This document shows, in pieces, positions 34,501 through 44,649 of a DNA stretch of 64,000 nucleotides (positions are counted from its first letter, which is position 1; each line of letters opens with the position of its first letter). Where the stretch lies: the NCBI GenBank assembly GCA_905250125.1, contig CAJNOL010000122.1, positions 124,001 through 188,000 of the forward strand, in the 5' to 3' direction. A program made the position numbers and the translations under genes. The stretch is from Rotaria sordida (lineage: Eukaryota; Rotifera; Eurotatoria; Philodinida; Philodinidae). The notes beneath the pieces are model-generated. The model saw nothing but the letters and a program-made list of their open reading frames with translations, was not told the origin of the DNA and ran no database searches.

Positions 34501-37500
34501 ATCTACATCTGTTATTCAACAATATCAAATTCCAATATTATCTGCGCCACCGTTTGTCCAAACAGCTTCATCTTCTACTCATCAAACTCCTATTTTACCT
34601 GCAACAAGTAATTCACAACAGTCAACAAATAATTCACAGCATTCAACAAATAATACGCAGCATTCAACAAATAATTCACAACATTCAACAAATAATTTAC
34701 AATATTCAATAATGAATAAAATAAATTATAAAAATTTACCATTTTATCAAATAATAACATGTGTTTATGAACGTTATAATATATTTCATTATGATACATA
34801 TAGAAAACAGAATTCATCATATGACGAATTTATTTTACCATTAGATGTATGTAATCAATTAGGTTTATCATATGATTATGATCCTAGTCTTAATCTTCAT
34901 AAAACAAATAAATGTCTTTTATTACGTCTTGCACGTATTGATCAACCAGCAACATTTCATGGACAATATGAAGATAATCTTCCACCAAATTTAGTTGTTA
35001 TTGTTAATGGACATAGTTTAACAAATTTACCTTTACCAAAAGCTTCTACACGACAACAAAATGATTTGATACGTATTGGTCGTGAAGTTGATATAACATC
35101 ATATATTATGTTTAATCCAATATTAAAAAATGAAATTCGAATAACATGGTCATATCGCCTAGATAATACAAGTTTACATGTACAATATGCTAATGCTAAA
35201 TATGCATTACATATATTTCTTGTTGAACACTTAACAATTGATAAACTATGTGATAAAATTATAAAAAAACCATCGAAATTTTATCGTCAAGATTTAGTCA
35301 AATTATTAGCTAAAGCACGTGCTAGAGATCGTGATCTTGGTTTAGAAGTTAGTGATCAAAAATTAAAATTAACATGTCCAATTGATCAAAGACGTCTAAG
35401 AAAACCTGTACGGGCAACAACTTGTCATCATTTACAATGTTTTGATTTAACAAATTATATTGGTAAGAAAAAAAATTCTTTTATTTATTTTTTACATACA
35501 TTCATAAGTCGATCATAACTTTCGTTTGATTGTGTTAAGGAGGAGAAAGAGCTACAGAAAAAAACTCTCTCAAAGCTACAGAGAAACCATTCATTCATCA
35601 TTTTTTTTCTTCAGAAAAATATACTCTCAACCGACGCTTTTATTACTCGCGCTATCAATCGTGAATACTTTTCCTTTTCATGTCGCGCAAACCGCCGGTT
35701 AACCGGGCTTCTGCTTAATTTTGTTTTTTTGAGTTAAAATTGATCCCTTCAAGACTGAAAATATTAATTTAATAAACAAATTATAAAAAAACTTGATAAA
35801 AAAAGGAGTAATTTATTCGAATCGTCGATTTCGATGAACATCTGGCGATATGAGTTTGTTGCTATTTATCGTGTTAATTAATTAATAAAGAGCATTTCTG
35901 CTCAATGGAAACAAATATAGTTTTACATCACACAAGAACTGTCTACAGCAATAGTTGCAAAAGCAATATTCTTTCTAATAGTTGCAGGAGTGGGGTGAAG
36001 TAGTCAAAGCAGGAGAGAAATATTCAGACAGTGGGAGAAAAATGTGGTCAAACGTAATGGCACTCTTAAGCGATTGAAATTGGGTGGACATATTGTGAAT
36101 TTTTTCTCTTCCAGTTAGACTTGCACAAAAATGTTATCGCTTTCGATTCCCCTTTACATAAAAGTCGAACTGTCAGACAAGTTCATAAATCTATAGAGAA
36201 CTCAAAATATTCACTGTGTAGAAAACATTAGTGCAGGTGCCTAAAAAATTCTTGAGGAGAAGGAAAATTTTTTTTTAGCAGAAACATTCTCCCATTCGGA
36301 CCAGAAAAATTTCTCAATTTTTTTCACTGCTGAAGGCGCTCACGCTTGCGACCGCTGTTAAGCAGTGCGATGACTTTTGAGTTCCATTAGAAACTCTCGA
36401 GCTGATACTAAGTTTTCAAAGAATAGGCAAATTCATGTTGCTGCGGAAGGCGACAGTTTTTAATTATATTTCGAAGTTTTAGTCGTCGCATAAGCCATGG
36501 GATCAGTTCTTCCTTTTTGACCAGGTTCTCAAAATCTTTTTGAGTTCATCTATTATCGACAAGACCGATAAAACTAATGCAGTTACTTAAGGAAATTGAA
36601 TGAATGGTTCTGAATTGCGTTGCTAGAAAAACTCTAGATATTTTAAAAGCATCTCGACTTGTCGCAGACAGTAATCAAGTTTTTTGATAACCTCAGTCGT
36701 ATTGCATAGATGAAATAGTCCCATTATATAAGATCTTCACAAAATCGAAGAAAGGTATAGCTCAAATCTTCCGAAATAATAGAAAAAATAAAAGAAATAT
36801 TCTACAAACTCTCATAACTTGGAGAAAAAGGAGCTCTGAAGTTTACTCAAGATAAAAGAAAGGTATAGCCGAAATCTGTACAAATCACAGAACGATGTAG
36901 GCAAACTTTTCTCAAAATCTGAGAAAAATCATCAGAAACTGTCGTCAACAATTGAAGAAAACTAATTAGTAATTGTGTCTAAAATCAGAGAAAGCTCACC
37001 AGAAATTTTCTCCCAAATCAGAGAAAATTCTGCAGAAACGTTCTCCGAAATCAGAGAAAACTAATTAGTAATCGTCTTCAAAATCACAAAAATCTCATCA
37101 AAAATTTTCTTCCAAATTAGAGAAAGTTCACCGGAAACTTCTTTCGGAATCAGAGAAAACTAATCAATGATTGTCTCCGAAGTCATAAAAACTTCATTAG
37201 AAACTTTCTAATTTGGGAGAAAATTTCCGATGAACTTTTTCCGAAATCAGAGGAAATTAATCATTAATCATCTCTGAAATCACAGAGACCTTACCAGAAA
37301 TTTTTTCCTAAATCGGAGAAAGTTCTGCGGAAACTGTCTCGAGAATCGGAGAAAACGAATCCAAAACTTTCTCCAAAATGGGAGAAAGCTACCGTAAAAT
37401 TTCTAAAAGCAGAAGGGGTACCCTCCCCTAACCACCCGCTCGCGCCACCCTCGAATAGTTGTGTAGCATTTTGTTTATTTTTCATCATCATTTTGGTGCA

Positions 37501-40500
37501 TATAAATTTTGATATTGCGAGCTTTTGCATGTCCTGGATACATACATAAATGTTTTACAATATCATCTAAATTGTTTTCTTTAACCTATGGTTTTAATAT
37601 ACTATATTTCAGAACTGTCTCTAACGCTCCCAGGTCAAAAAACCAAACATCAAGTCTTGTACGATCAAATGAAATCATACGAAAAACCGTGGTATCAGAA
37701 ATCTTACATCAAATCGCAGGATAAGATTCTTATTATATCTTACCGTGGCATAAGATTCACTGTAATCTTACAGAAAAGCAAGATCTATCATGAATCTTAA
37801 GGTACGACTTGATGCAAGAATTTCGAAACCAAGGTTTTCATACAATTTTTCATCTGATCTTAGAAGATCACACAAGATCAGGCGTACGATCATATAAGAT
37901 CTTACCGTCTGCTTGTTTGACCTAGTTTGGCACAATGTTTACAACAAAATAAATTCGTTTTGTTGTAGAATTGGTGTCAAGACTTTCGCACCATAAATTA
38001 TCTGTACGATCTTGTAAGAATCGTACATCAAGACTTGATGTAAGTGTTGCAGACACCAAAATTTTTCGCACGATTTCCGTCTGATATCACAAGGTCATAT
38101 AAGATTAGAGGTGCGATTTTAAATTCTGATTGTTTCATCTGGATACTTGCATAAGTGAGATCTAAAATTATAATCTTACAATATTCCAACTATCAGACTT
38201 TACAAGAATCATGTAAGATTCACAATAGCATCCTATAGTCAGATAAATATGAAATCTTACAGTAAGGTATTTGTACGGTTTCACAAGATCATACAGTACG
38301 AATCTTGTGACATCCGATTTTCAGTAAAATCTTACACAGTCTTCGTATGAGTTTTTCACCTGGGCATAGAATATAAATTTTTTTCTTTTTCAATTTTTTT
38401 GACAGAACATTTTATTTTGTCTATCAATATTGCCTTTATTGTTATACAACCTCAGCTCATAGTTTGAGATAGTACATTCCATAAACTATTGTTAGATTTC
38501 TTAAAATATCAATCACCACTCTTTGAATAGCTTTCGATAGTTTCTAGCTATCGAAGTCGAGCTTTCGCTATTAGATAGAGCAGTGCGGTGGTCATCTATC
38601 TATGTAATATACATTAAGTTCTAGGAAGTTTTTCAAGGATATTTGTAAGTGAACATTTTTTCTGCTGCACTTGTCTACAAATTTTCGTAGCAATTTATGC
38701 TCAAATTATACCAAAATATAGTCCAGAGTCAGACGTATTGTTTCTAAAATTTTCAAATTTCAGAAAACTTTTCCTAAAGCATGAGTTCAGGGTGAGGATG
38801 AAACAATCGAACAATTATATAGGGAATACAGCACTCTTTAGGCTATATTTTGGTGTAATTTGAACATAGGTTGCTATGAAAACTTGTAGAAATGTGCAGC
38901 AGAAAAAATGTTCACTTTCAAGTATCCTTGAAAAATTTCCTAGAACTTAATGCATATTACATAGATAAATGCCCTCCGCATTGCTCTATCTAATGGTGAA
39001 GACCCGACTTCGATAGCTAGAAACCATTGAAAGCTATTCGAAAAATGGTGGTTGACACTTTTAAAAAAATCCGACAATAATTACCATGTTCAGAATGGCG
39101 AGATGTGGATCGTGAACAGGGGAGAGGTTGACAAGAAAGATGTTGTTCATGTAATAACAAATTTCCCGGTAAAGGTGATGATGTGGTTAGGTGTATGTGA
39201 ATAAGAATTGACAATTCCAGTGATTTAGGAAGATGGAGCAATGGATGCAGAAAGATACATCAATGATGTGCTTCCAATAGCTCTAAAATTCGGCAATAAA
39301 ATGTTAGAAAACAACTGGACATATCAGCATGATGGTGTAAAACCTCACATACATCATCTGAGCTAAAAGTGGTGCACTAATCATTTTCCTGCATTCATGT
39401 CGAAGAACTGTTAGTCACCAAATTCACTTGATTTATGTCCATTAGGTTGCAGTTTTATGGAATCACCTAGCTGAACCTATGAATTGGGACCACATAACAA
39501 TAAAGGCAACATTGATAGACAAAATAAAACGCTCTGTGAAAAAACTTGATAAAAAAAATTTTACACTCTATAGAATTACATTTGAACCAAAAAAAAATCG
39601 AGGAAACTATATTCGCTAAATAAGTTATGAGATTTTGTGTCGAATTTCAAGCGCTATCTTTTGATAAAAAAGGTATTTTCATGAAGGAGATAATAAAGAA
39701 GAAAATTCAAAAATACTAACAATATAAGTTCTTCTGGACCATCTGTTATCTAGATTAAAAATTCTTTCAAAATTTTTGTCAGTCAAATGATACACTCGAA
39801 TTAGTTGAAGCACTGTGTTGTCATGTTTGGGTATAATTAGGGAAAGTTTTTATATGCTTGCTGTAATTTGTGGTAAGAAACTACATTATAGATTGACATG
39901 ACATTCATTAAAATACAAATCATTTTCAGAACTTTTCTCTTTCTAATGAAGATTTTTATTCTAAACAACTATATAGATATTAGCTAATCGAATTTTTAAC
40001 AAATCTAATCCCATTATTGTTGTAGATAATGTATATTTAAATTATTTCGAAAATAAAATATCGAACTTTTTCATCATAAGAAAAATAGACCGGTGGAATA
40101 ATACGATCCGTTTACAAGTAATATTCGAGATGTTAACAGGGCCGCATTTCTTTGTGAATATAGGGTTATTAATACAATCATATCTATGAAAGAATACAGC
40201 AACATTACGACATTTTTAGAGCGTTCTAAGGTGACCATATATTATCGTATGCAGCAGAATATACTGCATAAACGGCCATTTACTGTGATCCAAAGTCATT
40301 GATATAGGTAGTGGTTCAAGACGAGTAAAACAACCATTGGAATCTCGGCTTGTAACCAGTGGAGAAACAGCAACCGTCTCTTCCTTTGAAATTTATGTAT
40401 GTTATACTCTAAATATCTTTGTATTTCTATAAAAATTTACAGAGACAAATAGTGTGCATTTCTCACTACTTTTAAGTTTAAAGTGCTTGCATTCTGAAAT

Positions 40501-42244
40501 GATTGATTCCAGAGAAGGACAACAATTTGCATATACATACTCTACGCAGTGTTATTATTTGTATCAAACATTCTTTCTCTTATTGGATATGACTTCTATT
40601 CCTGTCACACAGCTGATGAGCGTTTGTAGAGTTTAACATTGAAATAACCAGCGATCATGTTAACAGTTCATTTGTGCTCGTTCTGTCGATAATAAATAAG
40701 TATAGAATTCAGTAAATAGATGTACGTATTTCATGATCAACGTGGCTGTTAGAACCCATCGGATCTGGGTCTAAAGGTTTTGAGTCGATCGGGTTCCGAT
40801 CCAAAAATTCTTAGACCCAATGGGTTCTAGTGGCTGAACCTTCTTTCCGAATAGTAGAGTTCCTTTTCAAATTTATGTAATCTCACCAGTAACAACAGTC
40901 ACAAGCAAGCGAAGCTTTTTCGACATTAAAGCTGATAAAAGCATATCTTCAAAGTATCATGGTTGAAAGTATATCTAAATGGACTAGCTATGATGTATTT
41001 ACGTTTAATGATTCACATTGATATCGAATAAGTCATTGACAGCTTTCTCAAAAACGAAAAAACAAAAAACTCGAATTTCTTGTATAACTTGTTTTTTAGT
41101 TGTTTTTCTTTTCCACAGATTGCAGCATAAATTTGAACAGTTGATAATAGAAAAATCTTAATTAGAAAAACATCACGAAAACCGTCAATAACTTGTTCTC
41201 ATCCACCATGCCTTTCAAAATTTCCTGGATTCATCCCTGCTACTAACAAACATCTATTGTTTGGCGAGTGAAATAATTTATTGATCCTGTTTTTGTGTCG
41301 TTGCACATGGTCGACCACATCGGATTGAACTGGTCAAGTCTTTTGACTGCTTTCGCCGTAGTCGTACAATTGAGTTTTGAAGCAGAGATGTTCATGAGAA
41401 CGCTGCCACCGTGGCAGTGACGACACAGTAGCGGCAGTTTTTTTTAGGAAGAAATTTCAAAAAAGACATGAATTTACACTGAATCTCGGTGTTCATATAT
41501 GTGATACTGTAAAACTTAGAAAATCTGATCGAGTAGCAGCAGCAGTTTTAGTTCAAACCAGTCACGCTCTTGAAAATCAAAACATTTTTTTGGATATAAT
41601 CGCGATAGCGGCAACATTTTTTGCCGTTCATCGCATGGCGGCAGCGGTAGATACTCAGAAGCGATGGACATCTATGCTTTGGATCCAACGAATGCTGAGA
41701 TAAAAATATATTTTCGGATTGCTGGCATACTGGTAAAGCCATAAGCCAGCGATATATTAGAGCTAATGATTAACAACAATGCCGAAGGAATAAACAGTGA
41801 TTCTGATCAGAAGATGACTAGTGCTGCTTATTTATATTAGTCTTATGAAAAGTTCTACTAAGGGACAAGACTTTTGTCCCCTACTATATCTTTATTCTAC
41901 ATTATACTTCAATGACTTGTTTTACCTTTGAAATGAATTTATGAGATATTACTTTGAACATATAAATATTTTCTTATTTTCTTTTAGCTTTAAATGAAAA
42001 GTCAAACAAATGGATATGTCCTGTTTGTAATAAATCAGCTTTATATGAAGATTTACAAATTGATTCATATACAGAATCAATATTAAATTCAATAAAAAAT
42101 GAAAATATAGCCGAAATAACAATTAATCCTGATCTTCAATGGATACCGGTCCTACAATCGAAAATAGAAAATGAATCAGTTGGTTCTGATTCAAACATAA
42201 ATTTAACTTCATCATCACATGATCCTATTTTAATTGATGATTAA
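31545..42244 (+). CDS. PIAS-type SUMO E3 ligase, copy 1 (divergent), 3 exons
   Basis: Exons 31545-31983, 34356-35462 and 41988-42244; 600 residues. PIAS proteins transfer SUMO from UBC9 to nuclear targets. The N-terminus (about residues 20-95) looks like a diverged SAP module: QLLNELDNDQLRLILT, then an insertion, then a basic helix. A long Q/N/S/P-rich linker contains a seven-residue NNSQHST-type repeat. The PINIT domain follows (PNLVVIVNG, LPLPKAS), then the SP-RING: LTCPIDQRRLRKPVRATTCH, HLQCFD and, in the last exon, WICPVCNKSALYEDLQID, with the expected Cys/His zinc ligands. The C-terminus DPILIDD is a probable SUMO-interacting motif. Intron 2 is 6,525 bp and cuts the SP-RING; introns 1 and 2 are full of mobile elements. 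A sister gene starts 102 bp downstream. Confidence 0.85.
32431..33097. mobile_element. 667-bp palindromic element (inner, first)
   Basis: The left arm TATTATTCATTTCAAAAAAG, ACTCGTTTGTTTGTTGAATA and GCTAATCAAGCGAATCAGA-type sequence is mirrored by the right arm (AATCAAGCGAATCAGAC near 32900, GAGTTATTCAACGAACCAAC near 33050, CTTTTTTGAAATAGATAATA at the end). It interrupts the arm of the enclosing element. Non-coding. Confidence 0.8.
33330..33595. mobile_element. GC-rich palindromic MITE (inner, second)
   Basis: GGAAGCAGTATT (33408) and AATACTGCTTCC (33523) face each other, with further pairing outwards (AGAAAACATCGAAAATAGAC against GTCGATTTGCGGTGTTTTCC). The GC content is much higher than in the surroundings, which marks it as foreign to the intron. 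The overlapping open frames on both strands are a by-product of the palindrome. Confidence 0.65.
34608..34709 (+). repeat. Coding 21-bp minisatellite (NNSQHST heptapeptide)
   Basis: About five units of a 21-bp sequence of the form CAACAAATAATTCACAGCATT, varying mostly at synonymous or conservative positions, encode SNSQQST, NNSQHST, NNTQHST, NNSQHST, NNLQYS. It lies in the disordered linker ahead of the PINIT domain and is absent from the neighbouring paralogue. Confidence 0.85.
36750..37400 (+). repeat. Degenerate 33-bp / 99-bp tandem repeat array in PIAS copy 1 intron 2
   Basis: The segment is built from variants of a CCGAAATCAGAGAAAA - CAGAAACTTTCT unit of about 33 bp, organised in groups of three. 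The landmark AACTAATTAG-like segment recurs at 36960, 37059, 37158, 37255 and 37354, that is at steps of 99, 99, 97 and 99 bp. It is non-coding despite periods that are multiples of three. Confidence 0.8.
37629..38364. mobile_element. 736-bp element with CCCAGGT terminal inverted repeats and internal motif array
   Basis: It begins CCCAGGTCAAAAAACC and ends GAGTTTTTCACCTGGG, giving about 15 bp of imperfect terminal inverted repeat. The interior is saturated with short motifs in both orientations: AAGATC, ATCTTACA, TACGATC, TAAGATTC. Many occur in pairs that could fold locally. No coding frame spans it. Confidence 0.7.
38488..39080. mobile_element. 593-bp palindromic element in PIAS copy 1 intron 2
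   Basis: Its two arms of about 230-250 bp are strongly complementary: TATTGTTAGATTT (start) against AAATCCGACAATA (end), GTTTCTAGCTATCGAAGTCG against CGACTTCGATAGCTAGAAAC, AAAATATAGTCC-type sequence against GGCTATATTTT. A central loop of about 110 bp separates them. It ends next to a dead mariner-like transposase. Some arm sequence resembles the palindrome at 32431-33097, suggesting related families. Confidence 0.82.
39082..39620 (+). pseudogene. Degenerate Tc1/mariner-superfamily transposase fragment
   Basis: A single frame with scattered stop codons still reads as the catalytic part of a Tc1/mariner transposase: KVMMWLGVCE, ERYINDVLPIALKFGN, WTYQHDGVKPHIHHLS (first catalytic Asp region) and NSLDLCPLG (the NSPDLNPLD-like motif). 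At least four in-frame stops make it inactive. It lies within the second intron of the first PIAS-like gene, immediately right of a palindromic element. Confidence 0.75.
40749..40833. repeat. Small inverted repeat in PIAS copy 1 intron 2
   Basis: TAGAACCCATCGGATCTGGG at the left and CTTAGACCCAATGGGTTCTA at the right form the arms of an 85-bp palindrome with internal GATCGGG/CCGATC pairing. It could be a very short MITE. Confidence 0.6.
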
Positions 42245-42330
42245 TAGTAGTTTTGTTTTTCTGTGATAAAGAACTTTATCGAAGACAAAAAATTTTAACA
42301 ATAACAAAGATATTCTTTTCTTTGTTTCTC

Positions 42331-42346
42331 TTTTTTTTTTAAGATA
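42331..42346 (+). promoter_or_regulatory. Strong splice acceptor 3 nt before the second PIAS-like ATG
   Basis: A run of ten T residues (a TTTCTC-rich tract precedes it) leads to AAG at 42341-42343, then ATA and the ATG at 42347. The upstream gene stops at 42244. This is the layout expected of a downstream operon gene processed by spliced-leader trans-splicing. The alternative is a 5' UTR intron whose donor would have to lie inside or before the first gene. Confidence 0.55.
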
Positions 42347-44566
42347 ATGACTAATTTATCGGATGAACATTATCTTCTTCAATTAAAATCATTACCTATT
42401 AATGATTTACAATTATTATTAACATTTTCGGGGCAATCACGAACAGGTAAACGACATGAATTACTTGAAAGATGTTATGTATTAATTAAATCTTCGAAAT
42501 TAATACGGGATAAACTTGATGAATTATATAATAAACGTTTTGGTCAAGGTGATTTACCAACAATACCATATCCACAAGATTTAAAAAATACAGCCAAAGC
42601 AACACATCATCATCTACATATACATCAACAACCAGCAAATATTGATATACATTTTTTACCACTTACATTTAATGAAGAATTATGTGTTATATCACCACCA
42701 TATCCAGTTCCGCCTGTTAAACATACAACAAATGAATCACAAAATTTACTTAATTTTTATTTTTTATTATCTGCACAACAGGCATCAGGTTTAAATTAAT
42801 AAATTAAATCATTAAAAAAATCATCTGCTTTAGTTTCTATTTAGATGTGGCAACATCGACTTATTTTAATAGTGATCAATCAAAACTTGAATTTCGAAAA
42901 CAAATTTTATTAAGATTTACAACTATTGGTGATGTAACAAATAATGGAAAATATGCACTTGATAAATTACCACCAAATCTTTATGTTTTCGTCAATAATA
43001 AAGTTGTTCCATTACCTCAGCCAAAACCAACAGCTAAACCAAATGCTGATGTTGTTCGACCAGGTTAATAAATAGGATGTGTTAATATTCATGCTCTGAT
43101 TTCTAACCAACTGTCTTTTTTGACTCAATCAAAATCAAAGTACAAACTACAGCTTATATTTCAAAAAAGAAAAGGAAAATTTCTAATAAAATACTTCAAA
43201 GAAATAATTCTACAGGATTACATGACTTTCGATCCTATCCGAAGTAAATCTCATTAATTCCCCATAAAATGTCTTAGTTCTATGAATAGTTGGTACAATT
43301 TGTAGTACTCAGCAGTATGCATATTCATAAAAACGTCGTGCTCAGCAAGATGGCGTAGTATGTATTAGGACGACATGGTATTGAGCGCTATGTTTGAATA
43401 AATATGCCTACTGCTGAGCACGACAGAGTGTATCAATCATTCATATAAATAAGACTTTTTATGAAGAATTAATGAGGTAAACTTGATCACAGACCGAAAT
43501 TCCCACCTTCCATTCTCTGTATATATTGAAAAAAATTCGAGACAAGAAGTTCATAAAATTTCTCAAACTTTTAATAATTCACTAGAGCTATTTCTTCTAA
43601 TTCAATGTTCTTGTTAGTTATTTTTCAATAAATTAATATCATTATTATTATCTAGGTCGACCAATAGATATAACAGAATATTGTCGTTTATGTCCATTAA
43701 TATCTAATCTAGTCGAAATATCTTGGTTTACACAGGATAGTGCAAGTCCATTGCCACCTTATGTTGCTGCTGTTTACTTAACTGAACGTAAAACAGTTCA
43801 ACAATTATTAGCACGAATTTCACGTCCTGTAGCAATTCGACCATCTATTGAAACACAACGTACTATAGTTCAAACATTATCAGTACAACAAACTTCACAC
43901 GGAATTGATGATGATGATCTTGAAGTAGCATCAACGACACTTCGATTACCACTTGAATGTCCAGCAACGCGTATACGAATGAGACTGCCTGGACGAGCAA
44001 CAACATGTAAACATGTTCATTGTTTTGATTTAGAGGGTTATTTACGTATGAATGAAAAAAAACCAAGTAAATAAAATTACAAATGTTTTTATTTTTGAAT
44101 TATATTTATTTATTTATTTTTGTTTTGTCTATTGAAGCTTGGCTTTGTCCTGTATGTAATAAATCAGCACTATATACAGATTTATTTATTGATCAATTTT
44201 TTATTGATATTATTAGTAAATGTCCATTGAATGTAAAAGCTATTGAATATGAAATAAATGGACAATGGAAACCTATTGAAGAAGAAAAACTTTCACGAAA
44301 AGCACAACGTGAAAAAGAAATATATAAATCTGAAAATATAAATAATGGAAAGTCTTCCATTGATATGGATCAATCAATTGATAATGATTTAGATGATGAA
44401 CAAATATGTACGAGTAAGTTTTCATTCGATTACAGAGATTAAAAAGGAAAAAAAGAAAAATATATCATCTCATTTTTATTTGTGTTTTCTTTTAGAATCA
44501 ACTGAACAAGAAGTTTCAGCACCGATTCAAAATAATATTCCTATTATAGAATTAGATGATGATTAA
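42347..44566 (+). CDS. PIAS-type SUMO E3 ligase, copy 2 (canonical), 5 exons
   Basis: Exons 42347-42788, 42845-43063, 43656-44066, 44138-44413 and 44496-44566; 472 residues. The domain order is that of PIAS1-4. SAP is at residues about 8-45 (LKSLPINDLQLLLTFSGQSR, KRHELLER). PINIT follows (IHFLPLTFNEELCVIS, NLYVFVNNKVVPLPQPKP, RPGRPIDITEY). The SP-RING has LECPATRIRMRLPGRATTCK, HVHCFDLEGYLRMNEKKP and TWLCPVCNKSALYTDLFID, with all expected Cys/His ligands. The acidic C-terminus IPIIELDDD is a good SUMO-interacting motif. SAP binds AT-rich DNA; SP-RING recruits UBC9-SUMO. Intron 2 (592 bp) holds a small palindrome. Its SP-RING intron is 71 bp and lies several codons away from that of copy 1. Confidence 0.93.
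43305..43432. repeat. 128-bp palindrome in PIAS copy 2 intron 2
   Basis: ACTCAGCAGTATGCATATTC and CGTCGTGCTCAGCAAG at the left pair with GAATAAATATGCCTACTGC and TGAGCACGAC at the right. It looks like a very short foldback/MITE copy and is non-coding. Confidence 0.65.
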
Positions 44567-44635
44567 TATTTGTTATGAATTTCGTTACAAAAAAAAATTG
44601 TTTTTTGTTATATGTACAATTGCACAATCAACAAT

Positions 44636-44641
44636 AATAAA
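44636..44641 (+). promoter_or_regulatory. Probable poly(A) signal of PIAS copy 2
   Basis: AATAAA 70 bp after the stop codon. No comparable signal is needed between the two PIAS-like genes if they are co-transcribed; none with good spacing was seen in the 102-bp gap. Confidence 0.45.
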
Positions 44642-44649
44642 TAATGCAT

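Noticed and set aside
41548..41742. 64-residue minus-strand frame in the PIAS intron, Cys/Arg-rich
   Set aside because: No known domain; lies among repeat debris, though part (around 41420-41490) loosely resembles 55410-55480, so it is probably a decayed repeat.
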